Shown here: piece by piece, positions 1-7,248 of the stretch
Layout of the letters: every line of letters starts with the position of its first letter
Numbering within the stretch: position 1 is the stretch's first letter
Source of the DNA: CALRGL01 sp964374035
GTDB taxonomy: Bacteria; Patescibacteriota; Patescibacteriia; UBA9934; GWF2-40-263
Length of the DNA: 24,342 nucleotides
Assembly (NCBI GenBank): GCA_964374035.1
Contig: CAYJWY010000012.1
Location: forward strand, 1-24,342
Direction: 5' to 3'
The notes under the pieces: generated by a model
What the model was told of the DNA's origin: nothing
Databases searched by the model: none
What the model saw: the letters and a program-made list of their open reading frames with translations, nothing else
Position numbers and translations under genes: made by a program

Positions 1-1293
1 GTCAACGGCCTGGCCAACTTGGTCAAGGCCGTGGACACCGCCCGCCTGCTCGGCGAGGATCACCTCGAGTGGCCCGCGCGCTTCACCGCGTCGCAGGTCA
101 GCCAGATGGTCCACGACCTGCAGAAGCGACTCACCGCCCGCAAGACGACCGACGCGCTCGTCACCGAGGCCATCCAGGCCGCCGCGGTGATGCAGATCAC
201 GGGCTCCCCGCCCGCCGCGTTGATCGCCGAGCTCAAGGTCCAGGGCCCCGCGCCCGTGACCGAGATCGTCGACATCTTCGCGGAGATCGCGCTCGAGATC
301 GCCGTGCTCCCCGAGCCGGTCCTCGAGCTCCCGCCCCCGCCCGCCGTCGTCTTCGAGACGGTCCCGCCCCCCGCGCCCGCCCCGGTCAAGGCCCGCATCA
401 TCGTCCCCGAGACGATCGTGTCGGCCAAGATCCTCGGCACCACCACGATCCACGCCCAGTCGACCTGCAAGGCCGGCGACCGCGTGGTCAAGGAGGATGG
501 CTCGGTCCACTTCGCGTGCACCGGTTACAAGTGCGCGAAGCTGGTTCCCGAGGCCAAGGCCTGGGTCTCGACCCGCCGCGAGTTCGTGTACCGCGCGTAC
601 GGTGTGCCCTTGAACCGGCACATCCTCGCGTCGGACATCGACCGCGACCACGGCCACCCGGTGTTCTGCCGGACCTGCGCCGAGCGGGTGCTCAAGGACG
701 AGGACGACCGCGCGCCGCTGAACGAGCTCAAGGCCACCGTGGCCAAGCGCACCGACAACGAGCTCATCGAGATCGGTCGCAGCATGGTGCAGACCACGTT
801 GCGCAATCCGACCGCGAGCGGTGTCGCGCGCAGTCTCCTGCGCGAGATCGGTCTCTGGCAGCCCGGTGTGGAGAAGGTCGCCGCCGACTTCTTCGCCTCC
901 GAGGCCGGCCAGCCCTGGCGCGAGCGCGGCAAGCTCGTGCACCCGTCACTGCCCGCCCCCCGCGCCCTCCAGATGGCTGGGGGCAACTGGTCGCCCGACC
1001 AGCAGAAGCCACAGGCCCCGGCGGCCAACCGGCAGAGCAAGGGCACCCAGCCCGCGCCCGCCGCGAAGCCCGCCTCCCCGACGGACGGCTTCGGTGGCAC
1101 GCTCGCCGACGCCATGCGTCGCGCCGGCATCATCGTCCAGCCCGCCTCCCCGGCCCAGCTGACGATCGTGACGCGCGGCCGCAACGGTCAGCGCACGGTC
1201 GAGACGGCGCGCCGCGGCATCCCGGACCACGTCCACGTCATGGCCGACGACGAGGTCGACACCATCGACCTCGACGCCCCCATCGCGATGTAG
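1..1293 (+). CDS. G+C-rich hypothetical protein with Cys/His cluster, 5' partial
   Basis: I do not recognise this protein. The frame is open from base 1, so the true start probably lies outside the window; the first in-window start-like codon is TTG at 19. Numbering from that TTG, residues 1-95 look helical, 96-125 are a Pro-rich linker, and 150-220 hold a possible zinc site: C150, C167 and C172 (C-x4-C), H211/H213, and C217/C220 (C-x2-C). Residues 325-360 are a Pro/Ala/Gln linker, and the last 20 residues are acidic. Third codon positions are overwhelmingly C or G, unlike most other genes here. That composition argues for recent transfer, unusual codon selection, or a scaffold join. The two linkers suggest a modular, possibly nucleic-acid-associated protein, but that is only inference. 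High-frequency open frames on the other strand and in other frames are a by-product of the G+C bias. Confidence 0.7.
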   Translation, partial: VNGLANLVKAVDTARLLGEDHLEWPARFTASQVSQMVHDLQKRLTARKTTDALVTEAIQAAAVMQITGSPPAALIAELKVQGPAPVTEIVDIFAEIALEIAVLPEPVLELPPPPAVVFETVPPPAPAPVKARIIVPETIVSAKILGTTTIHAQSTCKAGDRVVKEDGSVHFACTGYKCAKLVPEAKAWVSTRREFVYRAYGVPLNRHILASDIDRDHGHPVFCRTCAERVLKDEDDRAPLNELKATVAKRTDNELIEIGRSMVQTTLRNPTASGVARSLLREIGLWQPGVEKVAADFFASEAGQPWRERGKLVHPSLPAPRALQMAGGNWSPDQQKPQAPAANRQSKGTQPAPAAKPASPTDGFGGTLADAMRRAGIIVQPASPAQLTIVTRGRNGQRTVETARRGIPDHVHVMADDEVDTIDLDAPIAM

Positions 1294-1318
1294 TCCCTCC
1301 TTTTTCCCTATGCTACTT

Positions 1319-1344
1319 GGACGGAGTCACTCTCGACTTCGTCC
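1319..1344 (+). other. Hairpin just after the G+C-rich gene
   Basis: A 9-bp stem (1319-1327 with 1336-1344, one G-T wobble) closes an 8-base loop 25 bases after the stop codon. No T-run follows, so it is not a standard terminator. It may protect the 3' end of the message. The stretch from 1345 to 1556 shows no gene and no motif that I can name. Confidence 0.35.
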
Positions 1345-1556
1345 GCCTGCCAAAGTTCTTGACCACAAGCCTGGCCCTAACAAAGCCATGCGAAGTGGGC
1401 TCGAGACCTTCGGCGGGCCACGCACGCATCTACCACGCACGCGCCCGACTTTCGCTCCAAATCGCGTCCCCTCCTCACTAGAGACCTCGATCGGCCCATG
1501 CTTGCGCATCGAGTACTGTTAAGAGGAACCAAGGCTATCGTCGTACCCCAACTCAC

Positions 1557-1642
1557 GACAGTCACCTGTCATGGACTGGTCTTACGACCAACACTCTCTC
1601 CCAAACAGAGGAACAAAAAAATATCCGCAAGGATATCTTTTT
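1557..1642 (+). terminator. Hairpin series ending in an intrinsic terminator
   Basis: Three short hairpins with 4-base loops follow each other: GACAG/CTGTC at 1557-1570, TGGTC/GACCA at 1577-1590, and ATATCC-GCAA-GGATAT at 1621-1636. The last has a GNRA-type loop and is followed by CTTTTT, with an A-run in front, so it can act as a terminator on either strand. It would end transcripts coming from the G+C-rich gene about 330 bases upstream. The two preceding hairpins may be part of that long 3' untranslated region or of a separate small RNA. Confidence 0.55.
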
Positions 1643-1664
1643 GTAAGGAACGATGCTGTTTCGC

Positions 1665-1693
1665 TTGACAAAATGACCAAAATCGATTATTCT
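1665..1693 (+). promoter_or_regulatory. Sigma70-type promoter, plus strand
   Basis: A perfect -35 TTGACA (1665-1670), a 17-base spacer and a -10 TATTCT (1688-1693) predict a transcript starting near 1700. No convincing protein gene follows before a terminator at 1988-2015, which points to a non-coding RNA. Confidence 0.6.
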
Positions 1694-1797
1694 TCTTTCT
1701 CGTCTGTTTGAGATTCAGACGTATTGTGCCGATCGTCGGTAGAAGGATTCACAGTTGTACCATGTTTATTTCAAGAGATTCATTCGCCCACCACAAC

Positions 1798-1821
1798 GCA
1801 GACAAAGACGCAGACAAAGAA
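1798..1821 (+). repeat. 12-bp tandem duplication
   Basis: Two adjacent copies of GCAGACAAAGAM (1798-1809 and 1810-1821) differ only in the last base. They lie in the candidate RNA directly before an 8-bp hairpin. Confidence 0.7.
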
Positions 1822-1855
1822 GCGATCCGCGCGCTTCTTTACGGGAGTGACCGAC

Positions 1856-1876
1856 AAAAAGATCTAGCACTAGATC
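1856..1876 (-). terminator. Possible terminator for the TrmB-like gene
   Basis: Read on the minus strand, GATCTA-GTGC-TAGATC (1876-1861) is followed by TTTTTG. It lies about 140 bases past the stop codon of the TrmB-like gene, so it could end that message and would overlap the plus-strand candidate RNA. Confidence 0.45.
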
Positions 1877-1987
1877 CCCATCGGTTTCAGCCCACATACA
1901 TTTGTGCCGTTGGTGGATAGTTTATCACGTAAGACGTCACCGACGTTATTATGTGGGTAGCTTGAATGAATCGCTTATGTGTCCCCT

Positions 1988-2015
1988 GAGCCCACACACA
2001 AGGGCTTCTTTTTTT
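1988..2015 (+). terminator. Intrinsic terminator, plus strand
   Basis: GAGCCC (1988-1993) pairs with GGGCTT (2002-2007) around an 8-base loop and is followed by C and seven T. On the opposite strand no T-run follows, so the terminator serves plus-strand transcription from 1665-1693. It abuts the stop codon of the convergent TrmB-like gene. Confidence 0.65.
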
Positions 2016-2790
2016 ATCCAACTTTTTTTGTCGGATGTTCGCTTGCACCCATCCACGCAAGATCGAATAACGCTCGAACAACGTCGGCAATTTCTTTGCT
2101 CACAACTACAACAGACAAGATGGCGGATTTATAGGAATAGAGAAAGACGTGATTCGCACGCACGGTAACAGATCCATGGATGGGAAATTTTTCATGAGAA
2201 AGGAGACGAAATTCGCCCGTTCCCATTTCTGGAAGTGTGAGGCCATCCATCTTGTCAACGACAAGTAAAACACGGTGAGGTGTTTGCTGATTTCGAAGCG
2301 TCACGTGATGTTCGCCCTGACCATGAATCAACTCCTCAGAGGCCTGCACTTGGTCATGTGGATAAATCTGCACAAACTCGCCCTCAAGTTTTTCAAACGT
2401 ACCGCGAACCGTTTCCAGACCTTCAGGTCCTTCCAAATACCGAATCTGCGGCTTGGCGCCTTCCGCGTTAAATAACGCGTGTAACATGGGCATGACGCCC
2501 TCGAGCTCTTTACGTTTTGCATCCAGTTCATTCTGTCGCTTTTCTAAAATTGAAAGAAGTCGATCCGGATTCTCCGCCGAATAATACCGTTTCTTTCCTT
2601 TGATGAACGTAGAGATAAGCCCTCTGGTCGAAAGCGATTCAATCATCACATACGTCGTTGCGCGATTCACTTTTGCCTTGTGCGAAATATCTTGCACGGG
2701 TGACGGGCCCAGTTCGAGCGCGGCAAGATACACGGACGCTTCTTTGTCAGACAGACCAAGGTGCTTGAGTTCGTTCATGAGAGCGTCCAT
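2014..2790 (-). CDS. TrmB-like winged-helix transcription regulator
   Basis: A 258-residue protein with an N-terminal winged-helix domain (about 5-75) typical of the TrmB family. A recognition-helix region with VNRATTYVMIESL starts near residue 41, and a wing ends in KGKKRYYSAENP. A helical dimerisation segment (about 77-105) follows, then a C-terminal alpha/beta part resembling the TrmB effector region. TrmB proteins are best known in archaea as sugar-responsive regulators; the ligand here cannot be read. The gene follows the glycosyltransferase on the same strand but has its own promoter inside the end of that gene (2883-2911), and a large hairpin almost touches its start codon. The start at 2790 is chosen because the helical domain begins there; Met5 is an alternative. 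No Shine-Dalgarno is visible. Confidence 0.85.
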   Translation of the reverse strand: MDALMNELKHLGLSDKEASVYLAALELGPSPVQDISHKAKVNRATTYVMIESLSTRGLISTFIKGKKRYYSAENPDRLLSILEKRQNELDAKRKELEGVMPMLHALFNAEGAKPQIRYLEGPEGLETVRGTFEKLEGEFVQIYPHDQVQASEELIHGQGEHHVTLRNQQTPHRVLLVVDKMDGLTLPEMGTGEFRLLSHEKFPIHGSVTVRANHVFLYSYKSAILSVVVVSKEIADVVRALFDLAWMGASEHPTKKVG

Positions 2791-2795
2791 AGATG

Positions 2796-2864
2796 GGGGC
2801 CGGTGGCCAGGGACCGGCTACCGGTAAGTCAAAAATTCAATCCCGGTCCCTGGCCCCTGGCCCC
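2796..2864 (-). repeat. G+C-rich inverted repeat in the leader of the TrmB-like gene
   Basis: Arms 2796-2817 and 2843-2864 match at 20 of 22 positions around a 25-base spacer. The words GGGGCC, GGCCAGGGACCGG and their complements are repeated several times. In the predicted mRNA the hairpin ends five bases before the start codon and leaves no room for an exposed ribosome binding site. Confidence 0.8.
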
Positions 2865-2882
2865 CGGTCCCGATTTATGTAA

Positions 2883-2911
2883 ATTATACCAGGCTACGTA
2901 AAACGTCCCAA
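2883..2911 (-). promoter_or_regulatory. Promoter for the TrmB-like gene
   Basis: On the minus strand TTGGGA (2911-2906), a 17-base spacer and a perfect TATAAT (2888-2883) lie across the last codons of the glycosyltransferase gene. Transcription would start near 2876, giving a leader of about 85 bases that contains the G+C-rich hairpin. Confidence 0.55.
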
Positions 2912-4047
2912 GTCTGGACGGCTGTTCGATCCCACGAAAATTCCTGCACGCGTTGAGCCGAGCGTTCGATCAACTGCTGTTGTGCTGGGGCGTTGTCGAT
3001 GATCGCCGTCATCTCGCGCGCCCAGGCTTCGGGATCATTCGCTTTCACGAACACACCTGCATCTGCAACAACTTCACGATGTGCGGGAAGATCGGACGTA
3101 ATGAGCGGTGTTGCACACGCCATCGCCTCAAGGTTCGGAATCCCAAATCCTTCAAACCAGGAGGGAAAGACGTACGCGGTCGCGGCATTCATGAGTGCCG
3201 CGACTTCCTCGTCAGGTAGATAACCAAGTTCACGAATTTGATTTTTGTGCGGCGACGCGTCGATGTACGATTTGATTTCGCTGTAACCATAACCCGGCGC
3301 ACCGACAAGAACCAGTTCATAGGGATCCCCGCTTCCGCGATGAGCCTTAAACAAATCAAATGCACGGATGAGGGTGGAGATATTTTTCTTCGACTCCATG
3401 CGCCCGACCGTCAAAAAAAAGCGTTGGGCGATGCGATACTTCTGTTGCACCGCACGCACAACCTCGGCGTCAAGTCGTTTGTAAATATTCGTATCAGCGG
3501 CGAGCGGCGTGACCGTCATCCGATCGGGTGCTACGCCGTAGTGCTCTGTGAGATCTCGCTTCGTCGCCTGCGACACAACCATCAAGTGCCGTGCTCGTGC
3601 AATCGCCGACCCGGTTTTTGAAACGAGACGTTTAAGCACGGCCGGGTCGTAGACTTCGGGAACGACACGAAAGCCAACGTCGTGGATCGTTGTCACGATG
3701 GGAACCTTCGAGGTTGGAATGGCTTGCGCGGGAACAAAGAAGACATCCGGACGATCGCGACGCAAGGCAAAAGTAACACGAAACGACATCCATCCCATAC
3801 GAAGCGGCCACTTCAACACCTTCGATGACCAGCCCGCGGGCAAGATTCCAAGCTCTGCACGAAGCGGCTCATACGAATACAAAACCACTCGCTCTCCATC
3901 CTGGAGCGGGTGGTTCTTCATCGCTTGAATCAAGTGAAACGCATAGTTCTCCACGCCCGTGCGCTGAAGTGCGTTTGCGCTATGCGCGTCCATGGCAAAC
4001 AAGATGTTGCTAGATGACGTTGGTAGTAAGTTGAACGACTGACTCAT
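2884..4047 (-). CDS. Glycosyltransferase family 4 (GT-B fold)
   Basis: A 387-residue GT-B enzyme that would transfer a sugar from an activated nucleotide donor to a surface glycan acceptor at the inner face of the membrane. The N-terminal half has AMDAHSAN...RTGVENYAFHL (acceptor side) and TTIHDVGFRVVPEVY. The C-terminal half has FLTVGRMESKKNISTLIRAF and the donor-binding EGFGIPNLEAMACATPLI with the usual E-x7-E pair. I chose ATG at 4047: upstream residues would come from a tandem and inverted repeat (4057-4160) rather than from the family. It follows mreB and belongs to the minus-strand envelope cluster. Substrate and linkage cannot be deduced. No Shine-Dalgarno is visible. Confidence 0.9.
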   Translation of the reverse strand: MSQSFNLLPTSSSNILFAMDAHSANALQRTGVENYAFHLIQAMKNHPLQDGERVVLYSYEPLRAELGILPAGWSSKVLKWPLRMGWMSFRVTFALRRDRPDVFFVPAQAIPTSKVPIVTTIHDVGFRVVPEVYDPAVLKRLVSKTGSAIARARHLMVVSQATKRDLTEHYGVAPDRMTVTPLAADTNIYKRLDAEVVRAVQQKYRIAQRFFLTVGRMESKKNISTLIRAFDLFKAHRGSGDPYELVLVGAPGYGYSEIKSYIDASPHKNQIRELGYLPDEEVAALMNAATAYVFPSWFEGFGIPNLEAMACATPLITSDLPAHREVVADAGVFVKANDPEAWAREMTAIIDNAPAQQQLIERSAQRVQEFSWDRTAVQTWDVLRSLV

Positions 4048-4056
4048 AAATGATGC

Positions 4057-4091
4057 GCTTGGTAGATACGCTTGGTAGATACGCTTGGTAG
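4057..4091. repeat. 13-bp tandem repeat
   Basis: GCTTGGTAGATAC occurs at 4057-4069 and 4070-4082 with a 9-base partial third copy at 4083-4091 that runs straight into the left arm of the large inverted repeat. It looks like slippage at the edge of that element. Confidence 0.85.
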
Positions 4092-4160
4092 CCGCAGGCT
4101 TTCGCCTGCGCGTATCGTACAAAACAGATCATACGCGCAGGCGAAAGCCTGCGGCTACCA
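4086..4160. repeat. Perfect 30-bp inverted repeat between mreB and GT4 gene
   Basis: Arms 4086-4115 and 4131-4160 are exact reverse complements separated by 15 bases. Each arm also contains its own hairpin, GCAGGC-TTTC-GCCTGC on one side and GCAGGC-GAAA-GCCTGC on the other. No T-run follows, so this is a mobile palindromic (REP/MITE-like) element more than a terminator. It separates the mreB stop from the glycosyltransferase start and may lower or process read-through mRNA. Confidence 0.85.
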
Positions 4161-4175
4161 GACAGGCAAAACAAT

Positions 4176-5180
4176 TTAACTCGTAAAAATACTGCGCTTG
4201 TACGCCTCCAAATTTTCCAACGCAATACCGGTTCCCTTCACAACACACTGCTGAGGATCCTCGGCAACAAACGTTGGCACACCCGTTGCCTCGGCAATCA
4301 GCGTGTCCAAGTTGCGCAACTGCGATGAACCTCCGGAAAGCACAATCCCCTTGTCCATCACGTCAGCCGAAAGTTCCGGAGGTGTTTTGTGAAGCACTTC
4401 TTTCACCGTAGCAATGATCCCTTCGAGTTCGTTTTGAATGGCGGCCGTTACATCATCGCTGGTCACGTCAATCATCTTTGGAAGCCCCGTAATCATATCA
4501 CGACCTTTCACTTCCATTGAAAGTTTATCCGGCAAAAACATGGCCGCGCCGATCTGAATCTTGATATCCTCAGCCGTGCGCTCACCAACCGCGAGGTTGT
4601 ATTTACGTCGAATATATTCCGAAATGGCGAGATCAAATTTCACCCCGCCGATACGAACCGATTCGGACGCAACAATACCGCCAAGCGAGATCACCGCCAT
4701 TTCCGAAGTGCCACCACCGATATCGATAATCATATGACCTGAGGGTGAACCGATGGGAATGTTCGCACCGATCGCCGCCACAATTGGTTCCTTGATAATA
4801 TACGCGGCTTTGGCACCCGCCGCGAGCGTGGCATCGATCACCGCTCGTCGTTCGGTCGATGTAATGCCACCAGGCACCGCGACCATAACTTCCGGACGGA
4901 AAATACGCACACCGCCAAGAGCCTTGTTGATAAAATAACGGAGCATGGCCTCCGTTGTTCGATAGTCTGCAATCACACCATCCTTCAGTGGACGACGGGC
5001 AACAATCGTGTCGGGCGTACGCCCAAGCATATCCTTGGCTTCCTTACCCACGGCTAACACTTTTTTATCCGTATACGAAACAGCAACGACCGAAGGTTCG
5101 TTGATGATAATTCCACGCTTTGGGAGATAGACAAGAACCGAGGTGGTGCCCAGGTCAATGCCAATTTTTTTTTGAAACAT
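4176..5180 (-). CDS. mreB: Rod shape-determining protein MreB
   Basis: A 334-residue actin-like ATPase that polymerises under the membrane and guides cell-wall synthesis. The phosphate-1 loop IGIDLGTTSVLVY is at 6-18, the phosphate-2 loop IIDIGGGTSEMAVI at about 151-164, and the adenosine motif GIVLSGGSSQLRNLD at about 278-292. The length is normal for the family. The start at 5180 is chosen because MFQKKIGIDLGT matches the usual N-terminus; an upstream extension would read through a palindromic repeat. The usual partners mreC, mreD, rodA and pbp2 are not next to it; instead it lies between a DUF4012 gene and glycosyltransferases, which suggests a link to surface polysaccharide assembly. Confidence 0.95.
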   Translation of the reverse strand: MFQKKIGIDLGTTSVLVYLPKRGIIINEPSVVAVSYTDKKVLAVGKEAKDMLGRTPDTIVARRPLKDGVIADYRTTEAMLRYFINKALGGVRIFRPEVMVAVPGGITSTERRAVIDATLAAGAKAAYIIKEPIVAAIGANIPIGSPSGHMIIDIGGGTSEMAVISLGGIVASESVRIGGVKFDLAISEYIRRKYNLAVGERTAEDIKIQIGAAMFLPDKLSMEVKGRDMITGLPKMIDVTSDDVTAAIQNELEGIIATVKEVLHKTPPELSADVMDKGIVLSGGSSQLRNLDTLIAEATGVPTFVAEDPQQCVVKGTGIALENLEAYKRSIFTS

Positions 5181-5182
5181 GA

Positions 5183-5228
5183 AATAGGTCGTTACGGTAT
5201 AGGTCCAATAAGTCCTATCGGACCTATT
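5183..5228. repeat. Palindromic spacer upstream of mreB
   Basis: ATAGGTCC (5199-5206) pairs with GGACCTAT (5220-5227), and ATAGGTC/CCTAT words recur at 5184-5190, 5213-5217 and 5246-5252. The element fills the gap before mreB and overlaps the stop codon of the DUF4012 gene (5224-5226). It may fold in several alternative ways. No T-run follows. Confidence 0.65.
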
Positions 5229-7248
5229 GCAGTGAAACACTGAACGACCTATCTTGCGCTAAATTTGTGTTCAAGTCGTACCGTTCGTTTCCCCAATCCT
5301 TGCGATCCTCCGAGGGCACGGCATCAGCCACCTTCTTACCAAAATTCAGACTGAGCGTCAACGCGTAATCGCGCGCGCCGTTTTGTTTTAAGACGCTCAA
5401 ATCGTACGCGCCTTTTTGAATGGCCGCAACAACATTTGGCGCTAACTCATAATCAAACGAGAGCTCGCCGGTTTGTCCTGGTTCGATGGAAATGAACGCT
5501 CCAAAAACCGTGAGATCAAGATCTTCTGAGATGTCAACGCGGCCGGGCGCAAGCGTCGCGTTTTTTGTTTTGTCGTTTGCAAGCGAGCCCTGCGAACGAA
5601 TGAACCGTGTTCCTTTTGGAACATACAAACGCGTGTACGTACGATACCGCGTGGTGCGCCAATCAAATGAACCTTCGTGGCGATAACGTATCGTTGTACG
5701 ACCAAGATATTGACCTGTCGAATTTTTTGAAATCTGATAGCTGATCGTTCGTTTCACCTCGGGATCGGATTTCAAACTTGCGAGGTTTGCATCGACCACA
5801 AGCTGTAGGTCCGATGTGGCTGGCAGGACTCGACCCGCCCATCCAACACGCGTAAGCACATCTTCCGTTTGCGAGTTCGCGCTGTAAAGAAAAAGTTGTT
5901 TTTCTCGAAAAGAGGTCTCGACAACGCGGAAAACTCGATCCCATTCTGAAATCGGCAGAGCAAGAATGTGAAGACGCAACGTTGAGACGAGTTCCGAAAG
6001 AATCTCCTTGCGTTGATCGTAGGGAATGCCATTTTCTGCAAACCCACGTTCAACCTCATATTCGATCATTTGTGCAATCGTATCAGATCGAAAGACCTGC
6101 CCGGAAACCGTGATGGGGCCGGTGATCGAAAGCAGGTCGGAAACAAAATCTGGCGTCATGCCAATCACTCCATCCACGCGACTCGAAGTTGGAATGACAC
6201 CACGATCCGCCTCTGGAACATTTGCGGATTCCTCAAGAAACAACCCAATAACCGCAAGCGCACTCACAGCAAAGTCTGGCGACCAATTTGCGTCTCTCAG
6301 AAAAAGGTTTTGCGTTTCGTTGTACACGCGCATCGCTTCGGGAGGAGGGATGGTCATCGTTGCTTGCGATCTTCGATCGAGCGCGTAGACATCCTTTGTC
6401 TTGAGAGAGCGAATCTCGCCATCTTGCATGCGAAGCAATCCATAGGTTCCAATAAATCCTCCTCCGGGTCGCAGTTCGTCGTTGTTGAGCAAAAGAAGAA
6501 GATGCGTCTTCTCTTGTAGAAGACCCGCAAACTCCGGAAGAATCCGCGCAAGCGTGGTGAGCGTTCTAAGCTGAACTTCAACCTCTGCCAACTGTTTAGA
6601 CATATCATCCATAAATCTAAACAGCGATTCAAATCCTAAATCCAGACGCAGTAGCGCAAACTCTTCACGTGAAACACGGATGCGGGTTGCGAGAAGTTCA
6701 AGATCTTCTGCCGATGCACTCAATCGTTGCAACAACAAACGTTTTGTTTCAAGTGGTAACTCATCATACGAAGATGTCGGGGAGGCGTGCTCTGCAAACG
6801 ATTGAACATAGTTCTCACTCAATCCGGAGAGTTGTACGAGATCTTGTCCGATCGTTAACAGCTGTGTGAGAGAATCGACAACATCAATCTGGGAAGACAA
6901 CAATCTGTCCAAGCGATGGACGTATGCTCTGACAAACGGAATCACACCAAGCGTCTTGACAAAAACAAGACCATTGCTCGCAGCCACTAACGATCGTCTG
7001 GCACTGGCGAGTTCGGATTTGGCCGAGTCGAGTTGCAACGATTGACCCGCATTTTGCGCGCGTTCAAGCGCTTGTCTGGCATCGAGTGTATTTGCCGCGG
7101 TCTGACCAAGCGCAATCGAAAATAAGATCAGCCAACCCGCACACACGGAAACGACCGTAACCCAAAACGCATGAAATCGTCGTCGCTTACGATGACGTTT
7201 GTGAACAAGCGGGGACTCGGTTGATTCAAGAAAAGTTTGATCGTGCAC
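5224..7248 (-). CDS. DUF4012 membrane protein
   Basis: A 674-residue protein with a basic N-terminus, one membrane helix (about 27-48), a long helical region, and then the DUF4012 signature LLLLNNDELRPGGGFIGTYG at about 251-270. The large C-terminal portion would lie outside the membrane. DUF4012 proteins are common in CPR and some Gram-positive genomes, often beside glycosyltransferases, but their biochemical role is not established. The start is the GTG at 7248, overlapping the end of the preceding glycosyltransferase by 23 bases, which suggests translational coupling. No later start precedes the membrane helix convincingly. It is the fourth gene of a tightly packed minus-strand run starting at 11279. 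Confidence 0.88.
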   Translation of the reverse strand: MHDQTFLESTESPLVHKRHRKRRRFHAFWVTVVSVCAGWLILFSIALGQTAANTLDARQALERAQNAGQSLQLDSAKSELASARRSLVAASNGLVFVKTLGVIPFVRAYVHRLDRLLSSQIDVVDSLTQLLTIGQDLVQLSGLSENYVQSFAEHASPTSSYDELPLETKRLLLQRLSASAEDLELLATRIRVSREEFALLRLDLGFESLFRFMDDMSKQLAEVEVQLRTLTTLARILPEFAGLLQEKTHLLLLLNNDELRPGGGFIGTYGLLRMQDGEIRSLKTKDVYALDRRSQATMTIPPPEAMRVYNETQNLFLRDANWSPDFAVSALAVIGLFLEESANVPEADRGVIPTSSRVDGVIGMTPDFVSDLLSITGPITVSGQVFRSDTIAQMIEYEVERGFAENGIPYDQRKEILSELVSTLRLHILALPISEWDRVFRVVETSFREKQLFLYSANSQTEDVLTRVGWAGRVLPATSDLQLVVDANLASLKSDPEVKRTISYQISKNSTGQYLGRTTIRYRHEGSFDWRTTRYRTYTRLYVPKGTRFIRSQGSLANDKTKNATLAPGRVDISEDLDLTVFGAFISIEPGQTGELSFDYELAPNVVAAIQKGAYDLSVLKQNGARDYALTLSLNFGKKVADAVPSEDRKDWGNERYDLNTNLAQDRSFSVSLQ

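Larger units (their letters stand above)
1700..2017 (+). ncRNA. Candidate structured RNA of about 315 nt
   Basis: This gene-free stretch lies between a consensus promoter (1665-1693) and a T-tailed terminator (1988-2015) in the same direction. The predicted RNA starts with a hairpin (CGTCTG 1701-1706 with CAGACG 1716-1721). It then has an 8-bp stem around 1814-1837 (AAGAAGCG/CGCTTCTT) and a palindrome at 1861-1876. A long-range pair (CCCACATA near 1890 with TATGTGGG near 1950) encloses a smaller ACGTC/GACGT hairpin. I looked for signatures of tmRNA, RNase P RNA and SRP RNA on both strands and did not find them. A 52-codon frame (ATG 1762 to 1920) lies inside, but it lacks a ribosome binding site and recognisable features. 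The function is unknown; an alternative is an untranslated antisense or read-through region of the TrmB-like gene. Confidence 0.35.

Noticed and set aside
69..1481. A 470-codon Arg/Pro-rich frame overlapping the first gene, plus long antisense frames at 525-1184 and 946-1236
   Set aside because: They are shadows caused by the high G+C content. The chosen frame has a more normal amino acid composition, continues from base 1, and has C/G-rich third positions.
1345..1556. A tRNA gene on the minus strand
   Set aside because: Some GG-TCGAG-CC-like words occur, but no cloverleaf with consistent arms and acceptor stem could be drawn.
1762..1920. A 52-codon reading frame after the promoter at 1665-1693
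   Set aside because: There is no Shine-Dalgarno, no recognisable motif, and it overlaps stems of the candidate RNA. Kept only as an alternative explanation.
1700..2017. tmRNA, RNase P RNA or SRP RNA
   Set aside because: I found none of the conserved ends, tag codons or core motifs of these RNAs on either strand.
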